Of a DNA stretch of 64,000 nt, positions 42,700 through 52,144 are shown in pieces; position 1 is the first letter of the stretch, and every line of letters starts with the position of its first letter. The notes under the pieces are model-generated. The model was given only the letters and a program-made list of their open reading frames with translations, was not told the DNA's origin and made no database searches. This DNA comes from an uncultured Paracoccaceae bacterium (lineage in GTDB: Bacteria; Pseudomonadota; Alphaproteobacteria; Rhodobacterales; Rhodobacteraceae), in assembly GCA_947493145.1 (NCBI GenBank), contig CANLPZ010000001.1, forward strand, positions 62,001 to 126,000. Reading direction: 5' to 3'. A program made the position numbers and the translations under genes.

Positions 42700-43419
42700 C
42701 TACGCACCAAGCGCGATATTGTCGGTTTCTGCGAACTGGATCGGATCTGGATCGCGCAACACGTAACCGCGCCCCCAAACCGTTTCGATATAGCTGTCAC
42801 CGCCAGTGGCATCCGCCAGTTTTTTGCGGAGCTTACAGATGAATACGTCGATAATTTTCAGTTCCGGTTCATCCATGCCACCGTAAAGATGGTTTAGGAA
42901 CATTTCTTTGGTCAACGTTGTGCCCTTTCGCAGGCTCAACAATTCAAACATTTGATATTCTTTACCTGTCAAATGCACTGCCTTGCCGTTTACGTCGACA
43001 GATTTCGCATCCAAATTCACAGTGATATCGCCGGTTTTGATCACAGATTGGGCATGGCCCTTTGATCGACGAATAATGGCATGGATACGCGCAACCAATT
43101 CTTCGCGGTGGAATGGTTTGGTTAGATAGTCATCAGCCCCAAATCCAAACCCCTTAATTTTGTTTTCAGTGTCATCTGCGCCGGACAAAATCAGTATCGG
43201 CGTTTCGATACGTGATCGGCGAAGTTGTTTAAGAACTTCGTGCCCGTCCATATCGGGCAAATTCAAATCGAGTAGAATCAAATCGTAATCATATAGTTTT
43301 GCAAGATCGATCCCCTCTTCCCCAAGGTCTGTTGAATAAACATTCAAGTTCGCGTGTGTCAGCATCAATTCAATGCTTTTGGCCGTATTTGGATCATCTT
43401 CAACAAGCAAAATGCGCAT
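42700..43419 (-). CDS. ctrA: Cell-cycle / motility response regulator CtrA
   Basis: OmpR-type response regulator, 239 residues. Receiver domain with phosphoacceptor Asp51 in [11 protein letters not shown] and the start [20 protein letters not shown]. The winged-helix part reads [29 protein letters not shown], the very conserved CtrA DNA-binding domain. In Caulobacter CtrA controls the cell cycle; in Rhodobacterales it mainly drives motility and gene transfer agents. The upstream region has a near-consensus CtrA site, so autoregulation is likely. sciP is directly upstream in the same direction. Confidence 0.97.
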   Translation of the reverse strand: MRILLVEDDPNTAKSIELMLTHANLNVYSTDLGEEGIDLAKLYDYDLILLDLNLPDMDGHEVLKQLRRSRIETPILILSGADDTENKIKGFGFGADDYLTKPFHREELVARIHAIIRRSKGHAQSVIKTGDITVNLDAKSVDVNGKAVHLTGKEYQMFELLSLRKGTTLTKEMFLNHLYGGMDEPELKIIDVFICKLRKKLADATGGDSYIETVWGRGYVLRDPDPIQFAETDNIALGA

Positions 43420-43472
43420 CGGCGTCTTTCTCCTAGCGTTGCGGGCGTTGAATTAACGTAATCGAATAATAG

Positions 43473-43487
43473 TTAACTCTCCGTTAC
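43473..43487. promoter_or_regulatory. Near-consensus CtrA binding site upstream of ctrA
   Basis: TTAA-CTCTCCG-TTAC differs by one base from the CtrA consensus TTAA-N7-TTAA. It lies 54 bases before the ctrA start, in the sciP-ctrA gap. Confidence 0.5.
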
Positions 43488-43532
43488 TACTAAAACGATA
43501 ATAGTAACAACCACTGGTTGTCAAAAGTTAAT

Positions 43533-43811
43533 TCAGGTTCGGTACTTTTGAAGCGTCGTTGCTTTCAATGCCAACTCGCCATGGTCGGTAACTGCTTGTA
43601 CCCAAGCTTGAAATTCTTCTATCGATAAATCATAGCGCATCAAAGCGTCCTTTTCATCAATTAAACCAAATTTAACGGCTTTTACGACCGCAGCCTTGCG
43701 CGACGCAACCCAGCGGCGAGTCGTTTTCGGCGGTAAATCTGCCAATGTCATAGATGTCCCATCCGGAAGTTTCACTGCGCGTGGGCCATTCACCTTTTTA
43801 AGGTACATCAT
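43533..43811 (-). CDS. sciP: DUF1153 protein, SciP homologue
   Basis: About 92 residues, DUF1153 family. The opening LKKVNGPRAVKLPDGTSMTLADLPP and the helix-turn-helix part KAVKFGLIDEKDALMRYDLSIEEF with WVQAVTDHG match SciP, the small protein that binds CtrA and blocks its activation in Caulobacter. It lies just upstream of ctrA, so a regulator and its modulator are neighbours. Start is one of two tandem ATGs (43811 or 43808), with AAAAGGG five to eight bases before; a GTG at 43817 overlaps that site and is unlikely. Confidence 0.88.
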   Translation of the reverse strand: MMYLKKVNGPRAVKLPDGTSMTLADLPPKTTRRWVASRKAAVVKAVKFGLIDEKDALMRYDLSIEEFQAWVQAVTDHGELALKATTLQKYRT

Positions 43812-43892
43812 TGTCACCCTTTTCCAATCTACCCAAAAGGATGGATCAGCATACTTAACGGTAGGTGAAGCTGCCCCTTGTTAGTCATTCAA

Positions 43893-43923
43893 CTTTTCAT
43901 ATATTCCGATCAAATATGAAAAG
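43893..43923 (+). promoter_or_regulatory. Hairpin over the mnmA ribosome-binding site
   Basis: CTTTTCATAT (43893-43902) and ATATGAAAAG (43914-43923) are perfect ten-base arms with an eleven-base spacer. The AAGG ribosome site of mnmA overlaps the right arm, so folding would hide it. Confidence 0.55.
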
Positions 43924-43931
43924 GTTTCATG

Positions 43932-45071
43932 ATGCCCCTTGATCAGCCATTAAATTCACTTGGATTTGCCAAGCCACCGTCCGAAACACGCGTTGTTGTC
44001 GCGATGTCTGGTGGCGTGGACAGTTCTGTGGTCGCCGCACAGTTGGCCGAGGAAGGCTATGACGTTGTAGGCGTCACGCTTCAGCTTTACGACCACGGAG
44101 CGGCATTGGCGAAAAAAGGCGCCTGTTGTGCAGGCCGCGATATTCATGATGCGCGCCGCGTGGCCGAAGACATGAATTTCCCGCATTATGTTTTAGATTA
44201 CGAAAACATCTTCAAAGACGCCGTGATCGATGAATTCGCCGACAGCTATCTTGCTGGTGCGACACCGGTACCGTGTATTCGTTGCAATGAACGCGTAAAA
44301 TTCAAAGATCTGTTGGAAACGGCCAAGGATTTGGACGCGGATTGCATGGCGACAGGCCATTACATCCAGCGCAAAATGGGCGATCACGGACCTGAGCTAC
44401 ATTGCGCCGAGGATCGCAACCGTGATCAAAGCTATTTCTTGTTCTCGACAACGCCAGACCAATTGGCGTTCCTTCGCTTTCCATTGGGGCACCTGCCGTC
44501 CAAAGATGCGACACGAGAATTGGCCGCGAAATATGGATTAAGCGTAGCGGACAAACCCGATAGCCAAGACATTTGTTTCGTCCCAAATGGCAACTATGCG
44601 CAAGTGATCGAAAAACTGCGCCCTGGTGCTGCGGAAGCGGGTGACATTGTTGATGTTAATGGCACTGTGTTGGCGCAACATAACGGCGTGATCCACTACA
44701 CCATCGGCCAACGCCGTGGTTTGGGCATCGGGGGGCTTGCCGATCCATTGTATGTGGTCAAACTCGACGTCGACAACAAACAAGTGATCGTTGGCCCCAA
44801 GGAATTGCTGGCGACCCGCACGGTGCCAGTTCGTGAAATCAATTGGCTTGGCGATGTGGCGTTCGATACGATGGATGAAATTCATTGCGAGGTGAAGGTC
44901 CGATCGACCAAACCCCCAAAACCCGCGGTGATCCGACCAATTTCGGCGACCGAGGCCGAGGTAGAATTGGTCGCGGCAGAGGAAGGCGTTTCGCCCGGTC
45001 AGGCCTGTGTTTTCTATGAACCAGACAGCACACGCATCTTGGGTGGCGGCTGGATTTGGCGTGGCCACTAA
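43932..45071 (+). CDS. mnmA: tRNA-specific 2-thiouridylase MnmA
   Basis: Adds sulphur to uridine 34 of tRNAs for Lys, Glu and Gln. About 379 residues with the PP-loop [10 protein letters not shown], first catalytic Cys in [14 protein letters not shown] and second Cys in [11 protein letters not shown], then a C-terminal barrel. Tandem ATGs occur at 43929 and 43932; the second has the better distance (7 bases) to AAGG. It diverges from sciP. A GNAT gene begins at its 3' end. Confidence 0.96.
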   Translation: MPLDQPLNSLGFAKPPSETRVVVAMSGGVDSSVVAAQLAEEGYDVVGVTLQLYDHGAALAKKGACCAGRDIHDARRVAEDMNFPHYVLDYENIFKDAVIDEFADSYLAGATPVPCIRCNERVKFKDLLETAKDLDADCMATGHYIQRKMGDHGPELHCAEDRNRDQSYFLFSTTPDQLAFLRFPLGHLPSKDATRELAAKYGLSVADKPDSQDICFVPNGNYAQVIEKLRPGAAEAGDIVDVNGTVLAQHNGVIHYTIGQRRGLGIGGLADPLYVVKLDVDNKQVIVGPKELLATRTVPVREINWLGDVAFDTMDEIHCEVKVRSTKPPKPAVIRPISATEAEVELVAAEEGVSPGQACVFYEPDSTRILGGGWIWRGH

Positions 45072-45555
45072 ACTGCTGACAGAACGGCTGTGCCTGCGTC
45101 CGATGGAAATGTCGGACGCCCCTGCACTTCACCACTTCTTTTCAGACCCGATCGCAATGCAGCATTGGTCCAAACCGCATGCAACATTTGCGGACACCGA
45201 AAACTGGGTGCGTATGACGGTCGAAAGCCCCGCGAACGAAACCCGCGAATTTACGATCCTGCGCGATGGGGACATCATCGGCAAAGCTGGGATTTGGAAA
45301 GCACCGCAGCTTGGGTATTTCTTGCGTCGCGACTGTTGGGGCAATGGATACATGTCTGAAACCTTGGCCGCTTTGATCCCGCACCTAAGCGAAACGATGG
45401 GATTGTCGGTCATGACGGCCGAAGTCGACCCGCAAAATGAACCATCAATTAAACTGTTGAAACAGTTTGGTTTTCGCGAAACGCGGCGCGGAAAAAAAGA
45501 TTATTTCGACGGCGTCAAATGGGTCGACACAGCGTATTACGAACGCCAAAGTTAA
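45061..45555 (+). CDS. GNAT-family N-acetyltransferase (RimJ/RimL-like)
   Basis: 164-residue acetyltransferase from the GTG at 45061, which overlaps the mnmA stop. The N-terminal [20 protein letters not shown], the acetyl-CoA region [19 protein letters not shown] and the late [13 protein letters not shown] are typical of the RimJ/RimL branch (GNAT acceptor proteins or amino acids). The longer open frame from 45007 lies inside mnmA and is not family-like. It runs convergently into lpxB with a four-base overlap of ends. Substrate unknown. Confidence 0.88.
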   Translation: MATKLLTERLCLRPMEMSDAPALHHFFSDPIAMQHWSKPHATFADTENWVRMTVESPANETREFTILRDGDIIGKAGIWKAPQLGYFLRRDCWGNGYMSETLAALIPHLSETMGLSVMTAEVDPQNEPSIKLLKQFGFRETRRGKKDYFDGVKWVDTAYYERQS

Positions 45556-46700
45556 CCTGCAATAACCCGCAAAACAGCATCAGCAGCCCGTAAACCGGGG
45601 TCTTCGCCACCGCGACCTAAACGCGCCATTGTATCCGACAACGCCGCGCGTTGCGCATCGGGATTGGTAAACACATCAACCACCGCCGGTGCAATAGCCA
45701 CTGGATCGCATTTGCCCCCAATGAATTCCGGTATCACACGGGTATCGGAGACCAAATTCACCAAAGTCACCGTGTCGGTTTTCAACATGCGACTGATAAT
45801 CTGGCGGCTTAGCCAATTCATGTCATAGGCGATCACCATTGGTGTGTCAGACGCGGCCAATTCCAGTGACACCGTGCCAGAGGCTGCCAAAGCCACATCC
45901 GCCGCACGAAACGCAGCGCGTTTCATCGCTGTCGCGTTTTTTTCGCGCCCATCAAGAACAATGGGGGTCATATCCCAATCCTGAACCAAATCCTGAACCA
46001 AAGCTGCCACCGGCGCAGCAGCGGGAATCACGAATTTTGCGCGCGGCAAGCGGTCCAAAATGGGCCGAATGCAGTTTTGGAAAATTGGGGCAAGACGCGT
46101 GACTTCGCCACGACGTGATCCGGGTAGGACAAGCACCATCGGTGCATCGCCAATTCCTGTATCCGTTCGAAAACGATTCGCTTCCGCTTGGCTTGCCACC
46201 GGTTCATTTACCACCGGATGACCAACAAAATCGCATCCCATTCCAGCACGGGTCATAAGGGGCGGTTCAAACGGCAAAAGCGCTAAAACATGATCCACAT
46301 ATCGCGCCATTTTTTCTGCGCGCCCCGCACGCCATGCCCAAACAGACGGCGCCACATAATGCACGATTTTTACGTCGCTTTGTTCCTTTACAATCCGCGC
46401 CACCCGCAGACAAAAATCGGGGCTGTCGATGGTGATCAAAACATCCGGCTTTGCGTCAATAACGGCCTGCGCAGTCTGCGCAATGCGGCGTTTTAAATGA
46501 CGGTATTTTGGCAAAATCTCTGCGATCCCCATCAAGGACAATTCGTCCATCGGGAATAACGATGACAGACCTTGGGCCTGCATCAACGGGCCACCAATAC
46601 CGTGAAAATCGACCTCGCCAACACGTGTTTGCAGCCCCTGCATCAACGCACCGCCAAGCTTGTCCCCCGACAGTTCGCCCGCAATGACAAAGACCTTCAC
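45552..46700 (-). CDS. lpxB: Lipid A disaccharide synthase LpxB
   Basis: Glycosyltransferase (family GT19) making the lipid A disaccharide. 382 residues from a GTG at 46700 in a GTGA overlap with the lpxI stop. The N-terminus VKVFVIAGELSGDKLGGALM and the central VLPGSRRGEVTRLAP and later ALAASGTVSLELA are diagnostic. Last gene of the envelope cluster. Confidence 0.95.
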   Translation of the reverse strand: MKVFVIAGELSGDKLGGALMQGLQTRVGEVDFHGIGGPLMQAQGLSSLFPMDELSLMGIAEILPKYRHLKRRIAQTAQAVIDAKPDVLITIDSPDFCLRVARIVKEQSDVKIVHYVAPSVWAWRAGRAEKMARYVDHVLALLPFEPPLMTRAGMGCDFVGHPVVNEPVASQAEANRFRTDTGIGDAPMVLVLPGSRRGEVTRLAPIFQNCIRPILDRLPRAKFVIPAAAPVAALVQDLVQDWDMTPIVLDGREKNATAMKRAAFRAADVALAASGTVSLELAASDTPMVIAYDMNWLSRQIISRMLKTDTVTLVNLVSDTRVIPEFIGGKCDPVAIAPAVVDVFTNPDAQRAALSDTMARLGRGGEDPGLRAADAVLRVIAG

Positions 46701-47530
46701 GTGTCCGCCTCCTGCACCCATAAAAACATGCCAAGCGCATTTGCGGTGCTGACCACCTCGTCCAGATCAAGGACAAAAATCGCCTGTTCGCGCACAACAA
46801 TTCCATTCAATCCAGCGCGCGCCGCCAAACGTACGGTATCCGGCCCTATGGTCGCCATATCAACCCGAGCATCTTGGTCAGGTTTCGCGGCCTTAAACAA
46901 AACCCCACCCTGTGGGATGTGATCAAAGACGTGACGCCGATCAGTGGCATGCGTAATTGATTGGATCATCCAATCCGTTCCGCCAATGGTTTCCGCTGCC
47001 AACACCAACCCGTGGCACGTGATACAGCCCTGCCCGATGTCTGCTTGCGCCAGCGCCGAATGTGCAACCATCGCACGGCCAGCGTCAAAGCGGTCTTGTT
47101 GGCTGGGTTCAATTTTTGTCAGCACACCCGCATCCGGAAACAAATCAGGACGCAGTGAATTCGCCCCAATGATTTCGAACCCTTGTTCTTCGAATATCTT
47201 GATGATTTCGCGCAGCGTTGCGTCATCACCCGCTTGAAACGCGTCTGACAATCGTGGGACCAATGCCGCCGACACAGCGTCAAATTTTGATGGATCCAAG
47301 GCCGGTCGCTGTACAGCACCCGCCATACAAATCTGGGTTACGCCACGATCATGCAAAGCGTCAAACAACGCCCCAAGCTGTTCAATCCGAAATCGGATCA
47401 CCGGACGACCAGCGCGATCGTCGATCACGAATCCGTCCATTTCGCATAAGTGATACAGCGTTTTTTCCGCGTCTAAATGTTCGCAGATCAGCGCGGGCAA
47501 TCGCCCCGTTCCTGCAATCAGCGCCAGCAT
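46697..47530 (-). CDS. lpxI: UDP-2,3-diacylglucosamine diphosphatase LpxI
   Basis: DUF1009-type enzyme that replaces LpxH in alphaproteobacteria and hydrolyses UDP-2,3-diacylglucosamine. 277 residues, beginning MLALIAGTGRLPALICEHL, with the catalytic region GIVVREQAIFVLDLDEVV near the C-terminus and IGPDTVRLAARAGLNG before it. It overlaps lpxB and abuts lpxA, giving the usual lpxA-lpxI-lpxB order. Confidence 0.95.
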   Translation of the reverse strand: MLALIAGTGRLPALICEHLDAEKTLYHLCEMDGFVIDDRAGRPVIRFRIEQLGALFDALHDRGVTQICMAGAVQRPALDPSKFDAVSAALVPRLSDAFQAGDDATLREIIKIFEEQGFEIIGANSLRPDLFPDAGVLTKIEPSQQDRFDAGRAMVAHSALAQADIGQGCITCHGLVLAAETIGGTDWMIQSITHATDRRHVFDHIPQGGVLFKAAKPDQDARVDMATIGPDTVRLAARAGLNGIVVREQAIFVLDLDEVVSTANALGMFLWVQEADT

Positions 47531-48315
47531 TATTTCGGGGTCAGAAACTGGCGGTCCGTATCCCCAAGGATAAACCGCACCATTTCCGTCACATAAGGAC
47601 TGTCAGATTCGTCTTGCAGTCGTTTTGCGCGATCTTGAAACGCGCCCTCGCCCTGTTTCAACATCTGGAATGCCGCACGTAACGCGGTGATATCGCCGCG
47701 ATCCACACCAGAGCGTTTCAAACCAACAAGGTTCAAACCGTCCAATTCACCACGCGGTCCTTGGACCAAACCATGGGGAATGACATCATTTGTCACCATG
47801 GTTAAGGCACCGATAATCGCACCGCGACCGATACGCACAAACTGATGTACGCCACAAAGCCCACCGACAATTACGTCGTCGTCGATAATCACGTGACCCG
47901 CGATTGCGGTCGAATTCACGATAATGACGTTGTTCCCAAGTTGAGCGTCGTGTGCGATGTGGCACCCCGCCATCAGCAACCCATCATCACCAATTTTCGT
48001 CAAACCGCCGCCGCCTTCGGTGCCTGTATTTATTGTCACATGCTCACGAATACGATTGCGTTTACCGATGACCAGCTTTGTGGCTTCGCCTTTGAATTTC
48101 AAATCTTGAGGAATTTCACCAATGACGGAAAACGAGAAAACAACAGTATCTTCGCCAATTTCGGTTTGTCCCGTCACGACCACATGAGATTTCAGTTCAA
48201 CCCGATCGTGCAACACAACCTGCGGCCCAACGATACAAAACGGCCCGACAGTTACACCGTCACCGATCAACGCGCCCTCTTCAATAATCGCGCTTGGGTG
48301 AATATTCGCTGGCAC
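47530..48315 (-). CDS. lpxA: UDP-N-acetylglucosamine acyltransferase LpxA
   Basis: First step of lipid A synthesis, 261 residues. The N-terminal two-thirds is a left-handed beta-helix built from hexapeptide repeats (IHPSAIIEEGALIGDGVTVG and onward), with the catalytic His in CHIAHDAQLGN. The C-terminal helical part is normal. It starts six bases after fabZ and its stop touches the lpxI start. Confidence 0.97.
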   Translation of the reverse strand: MPANIHPSAIIEEGALIGDGVTVGPFCIVGPQVVLHDRVELKSHVVVTGQTEIGEDTVVFSFSVIGEIPQDLKFKGEATKLVIGKRNRIREHVTINTGTEGGGGLTKIGDDGLLMAGCHIAHDAQLGNNVIIVNSTAIAGHVIIDDDVIVGGLCGVHQFVRIGRGAIIGALTMVTNDVIPHGLVQGPRGELDGLNLVGLKRSGVDRGDITALRAAFQMLKQGEGAFQDRAKRLQDESDSPYVTEMVRFILGDTDRQFLTPK

Positions 48316-48321
48316 CTCTGT

Positions 48322-48783
48322 TTACTCCGGCATATCCATCATGGCAGTGAATTCAGCCTCCGCCGCCATTTCCCCATCAACCGTAGCGACGCCTTTAAAC
48401 TTCCAGACTTTGCCGCCCGGTTTGCCGCGTGTGGTTTCGACACGCATTTCCAAAACGTCACCAGGAACCACTTTGCGGCGGAATTTGCATTTGTCGATGC
48501 CCATGAAATAAATCAGCAAATTCTTATCCGCCAGATCCATCGCGACCCCAACCATCACACCAGTGGTTTGCGCCATTGCTTCGACAATCGTCACACCCGG
48601 CATAATTGGCGTACCAGGGAAATGTCCCTGAAAATGTGGTTCGTTCATCGTCACGTTTTTGATGCCAGTCGCGGTTTGATAACCGTCGATATCAACAACC
48701 TTGTCGACCAACAAAAACGGGTACCGGTGTGGTAAAATACGTTGGATCAGGTGGATATCTGCGGTTTTCAATTCGGTGCTCAT
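48322..48783 (-). CDS. fabZ: 3-hydroxyacyl-ACP dehydratase FabZ
   Basis: Hotdog-fold dehydratase of fatty acid elongation, 153 residues. Catalytic His in [19 protein letters not shown] and the Glu in [13 protein letters not shown] are present. It sits between skp and lpxA in the lipid A cluster, which couples membrane and lipid A acyl-chain supply. Confidence 0.97.
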   Translation of the reverse strand: MSTELKTADIHLIQRILPHRYPFLLVDKVVDIDGYQTATGIKNVTMNEPHFQGHFPGTPIMPGVTIVEAMAQTTGVMVGVAMDLADKNLLIYFMGIDKCKFRRKVVPGDVLEMRVETTRGKPGGKVWKFKGVATVDGEMAAEAEFTAMMDMPE

Positions 48784-48853
48784 TTCGGGCCTCTTATGAC
48801 TTGCTTGGACACAGTGCTAGTGGTTTCCACCCCGTCTCGCAAGCGGTTGATCA

Positions 48854-49477
48854 CTATTCGTTTCCAGTTGTTTCCGGCGTTTGCGCGTCCGTGCCGACAG
48901 GCGCTTCGAGTGTGTCTTCGGCAGTGTCTTCTGCCGCTTGTGATTGCGCCGCGATCCTTGCGTCGAAATCCGCGTCCATCATAACGATCACTTGGTCCGT
49001 GATGTCGATTGCGTTCAAACTGGCAAAAACATTATCTTTGCGCAGAACCACCGCCGCTCGACGTTCGTTCATCATTTGGTTGATAAACGGAACCGCCACA
49101 TTGATAAATCCGGTCCGTGCACGATCAAGTTGCTGGTCAAGATCCTGCTGTTTCGCATCGCGCGCCACACGAATATCTTGGGCGCGCCGGTCAAAGGCAT
49201 CGGCCAGAACCTTGAACGCAGCGGGATCCATGGTTTTTCGTTGTTCGGTCAATTCAGCTTCTTCGGCGTCCAGCGCTTCGATCAACGCGGCGTTTTCTTC
49301 GAGAAACAGCTGACGTTCGCGCGTGATTTGTTGCAACACCGTTTGTCCGAACTTTGAGCGTTCAAAAACTTGGTCTGGATCGATTACTAAAACAGGCGAT
49401 CGTACAACCGTTTCATCCTGTGCCATCGCCCCCAACGGGACGAGACACAACATGAAAATAGCCCAGAGCTTACGCAT
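48854..49477 (-). CDS. skp: Skp/OmpH-type periplasmic chaperone
   Basis: Periplasmic chaperone that holds unfolded outer-membrane proteins for BamA. 207 residues with a signal peptide (MRKLWAIFMLCLVPLGAMAQ), then SPVLVIDPDQVFERSKFGQT and a long coiled-coil region ELTEQRKTMDPAAFKVLADAF typical of OmpH. The C-terminus is an acidic Ala/Thr tail. It overlaps bamA by one base. Confidence 0.9.
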   Translation of the reverse strand: MRKLWAIFMLCLVPLGAMAQDETVVRSPVLVIDPDQVFERSKFGQTVLQQITRERQLFLEENAALIEALDAEEAELTEQRKTMDPAAFKVLADAFDRRAQDIRVARDAKQQDLDQQLDRARTGFINVAVPFINQMMNERRAAVVLRKDNVFASLNAIDITDQVIVMMDADFDARIAAQSQAAEDTAEDTLEAPVGTDAQTPETTGNE

Positions 49478-51813
49478 TAGAAACTTGTCGAAATCGTCAA
49501 ATCAAAGGTCTGCTCGACATCAAAGGTTTCTTTGGACAGCGCGCGGGTAAAGTTAAACCGCAACGGTCCAATGGGCGTGTCCCAGAACAGCGATGCACCA
49601 ACCACGGAACGGGCGGCAAAATCATTGCCGTCGATCGTGGCACCAAAGGTTTCACCAACTTCCCAAAGCGACCCAACGTCCAAGAATACACCACCGGAAA
49701 TGCCATATTCTTCTGGCAGACCAAGCGGGAATTCCGCCTCAAGTCGGGCAACAGCAAACAGGTTGCCGCCAAGCGCATCATTCGTCGCCGCATCGCGCGG
49801 ACCAATCCCACCAGGCTCAAAGCCCCGCATCACGCGGCTGCCAAGGAAGAAACGGTCCGTTACGCGGCTGTTTGCACCACCAAAGTACTGCAATGCGCCG
49901 CCTTCCAGCGTGGCGCGCAATGTAACTTCTTCGCTTAGAACCTTTGTTTCTGCACCAAGCAACGCTGTGGTTTTAATAAAGTTTCCATCGTCAACAAAAC
50001 CAAAATCCTGTCCAAAACGCAGCACTACGCCCGCGTTCGGGTTCAGACCAGAGCGGCGGTTGTCAAAGCTGTAGGAATAGCCAAGAGATTTGGCAAATGT
50101 CCGGCCAACCGCGGCTTCGCCATTGATAACAGCCGACGTTGTTTGAACGTCGGAAATATCCGTTCCAAGCAATTTGAAGTTCAGCCCCCAAAGCCCGTTG
50201 TCTGACACTGGGAAGCGGATGGACGGCGAGAATGACAAACGTTCAGTGTCATACAACGCGTTTTCATTGTTTGTGGTGCCGTATTCAAAAGCGACGCCCG
50301 CCTGCAGCTCGCGCCCCAATAGGTTCGGCTCAACAAAGTTAAAGGTGAAGTTTCGGTTGTTTTCTGCGGTCGAGACCCCGAAATTCAACGTTTGACCACG
50401 CCCCAAAAAGTTTCGTTCGCGGAAGCTTGCCAACACACCAAATCCAGTCGCAGTGTTAAAGTTCGCACCAAAAGACAATGACCCGGTCGGCTGTTCTGCG
50501 ACATCTACGTCGATGACCACTTGATCAGGGCTTGATCCCTCTCGCGCATCAACATTTGCATTGGAAAAGAAACCAAGCGCGCGAATACGCTCCGCGCTTT
50601 CGCGGATCAAACGTGGGTTAAAGGGATCACCTTCGACAACGCGGAATTTGTTCCGAACCACGCGGTCCAGCGTGGTTGTGTTGCCTTCGATATCGATCCG
50701 TTCAACAAAAATTCGCGGTCCGCGGGTCAATACGAATTCAACATCCAACGTCAAATCACGGTCGTTGCGAATAATGTTAGGTTCGACACGAAGGAAATTA
50801 ATTCCCTTTTTCAATGCAAGCCGTTCAAGACGCGCAATCGAGCTTTCGATCAAGATCGGTGAATACACGACGCCAGGTTTTAGTTTCAGTGCTTTCTGGA
50901 ATTCATCAGAATCGGCTTCGGCGATATTCGAAACGGTTGTGATCTCGCCGAACTTGAATTTCTGGCCCTCTTGAATGTTGAAGGTCAACAAAAACCCATC
51001 GCGTTCACGGGTCAGGTTTGCGTCAACATTTTGAACCTGAAAATCGACATAACCGCGAGAGCGGTAAAAATCGGTCAAAACTTGTTTGTCGAATTCGATC
51101 CGGTCGGCGACAAAGGTATCCCGCGCAACAAGCGCACGGAGCAAACCCGCCTGTTTTGTTTCCAACACGCGACGCAAACGACGGTCTGAAAAGCTGCGGT
51201 TGCCAACGAAACTGATGCGTTCGATTTCAACAACGCCGCCTTCGAATACTTCGAACACCAAATCCACACGGTTGTCGGAACGGCGAATAATCCGTGGGGT
51301 TACCGTTGCGGCCAAACGCCCGTCTTGAACATAGGCATCAGCAATCGCCGCGGCGTCGGCTTCGGCCTGCGATGGGCTGTAGACGCGGCGCGGTTGCGAC
51401 CGGACAACCCGTTCCAATTCAGCGTCCTTCAAACGTCGGTTACCTTCGATATTAATGCGATTGACGGTTGGGTATTCCACAACGCGGATGACCAACGTGT
51501 TGCCCTGCGGGATGATATCGACCTCTTCGAACAGGCCCGTCGCACGAATACGTTGCGCGGCGTCATTCAGCTGCCCACCTGTCAGCGCCTCGCCCCGTGC
51601 GATATCGGCAAAGCTTAGGATCGTCGCCGTTTCGATCCGTTGGTTACCCTCGATAGAGACGTTGTTGAATCGGAAATTCTGTGCGTGTGCAGCTGATGCA
51701 ATCAGCATCGCCACCATAACTGTAACGGCAAAAAAGCTATGAATTAAAATACGCGTGCGTTTGACAGAAATCGTTTGTGCAAGAGCCTGTGACTTTGCTG
51801 GTTTATTGCTCAT
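49477..51813 (-). CDS. bamA: Outer-membrane protein assembly factor BamA
   Basis: Central pore of the BAM complex. 778 residues from the ATG at 51813, which has a GGGGACGG ribosome site; the upstream ATG at 51846 has none. After the signal peptide (ending SAAHA-Q) come five POTRA domains (about 35-430) and the C-terminal 16-strand barrel. The barrel holds the conserved SRVMRGFEPGGIGP loop and a final strand ending FDLTISTSF. Followed by skp. Confidence 0.96.
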   Translation of the reverse strand: MSNKPAKSQALAQTISVKRTRILIHSFFAVTVMVAMLIASAAHAQNFRFNNVSIEGNQRIETATILSFADIARGEALTGGQLNDAAQRIRATGLFEEVDIIPQGNTLVIRVVEYPTVNRINIEGNRRLKDAELERVVRSQPRRVYSPSQAEADAAAIADAYVQDGRLAATVTPRIIRRSDNRVDLVFEVFEGGVVEIERISFVGNRSFSDRRLRRVLETKQAGLLRALVARDTFVADRIEFDKQVLTDFYRSRGYVDFQVQNVDANLTRERDGFLLTFNIQEGQKFKFGEITTVSNIAEADSDEFQKALKLKPGVVYSPILIESSIARLERLALKKGINFLRVEPNIIRNDRDLTLDVEFVLTRGPRIFVERIDIEGNTTTLDRVVRNKFRVVEGDPFNPRLIRESAERIRALGFFSNANVDAREGSSPDQVVIDVDVAEQPTGSLSFGANFNTATGFGVLASFRERNFLGRGQTLNFGVSTAENNRNFTFNFVEPNLLGRELQAGVAFEYGTTNNENALYDTERLSFSPSIRFPVSDNGLWGLNFKLLGTDISDVQTTSAVINGEAAVGRTFAKSLGYSYSFDNRRSGLNPNAGVVLRFGQDFGFVDDGNFIKTTALLGAETKVLSEEVTLRATLEGGALQYFGGANSRVTDRFFLGSRVMRGFEPGGIGPRDAATNDALGGNLFAVARLEAEFPLGLPEEYGISGGVFLDVGSLWEVGETFGATIDGNDFAARSVVGASLFWDTPIGPLRFNFTRALSKETFDVEQTFDLTISTSF

Positions 51814-51939
51814 TAAACCGTCCCCATTTGGCAGCAGAATATTCATTTCTGACTACCGTGGTTCCGACCCGATGTCAAAACGAACAAACGCGCCCGTGGG
51901 CGCGCATGACATTGATCAACAAAACTTTGTTAAGACGGC

Positions 51940-52065
51940 TTAGAATTGCCCCATATAGGCACCGAAGCTTAACGCGAAAATCATCACGGCAACGGCGACC
52001 AAACGGTCCCAGTTCAGGTTCAGCAAAAGCGATAAACCCCGATATCCAGCTGCGATGGTCTGCAT
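51940..52065 (-). CDS. 41-residue membrane protein between rseP and bamA
   Basis: The minus strand encodes MQTIAAGYRGLSLLLNLNWD then RLVAVAVMIFALSFGAY and MGQF. It has one hydrophobic helix preceded by a short amphipathic stretch. It is in the same orientation as rseP and bamA and fits neatly in the 331-bp gap. I recall similar short proteins from other Rhodobacteraceae. Function unknown; a subunit or modulator of RseP or BAM would fit the location, but this is speculation. Confidence 0.65.
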   Translation of the reverse strand: MQTIAAGYRGLSLLLNLNWDRLVAVAVMIFALSFGAYMGQF

Positions 52066-52144
52066 GGCAAAACCCCTTGTTTCCTTGTGCTCAGCGTCAA
52101 TTTAGGCGCCAAATGTGGCAACAAAGTGGCGACCGTTTGCCCAT

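Noticed and set aside
47845..48735. 296-codon open frame on the plus strand
   Set aside because: Antisense to lpxA and fabZ, with no family-like sequence.
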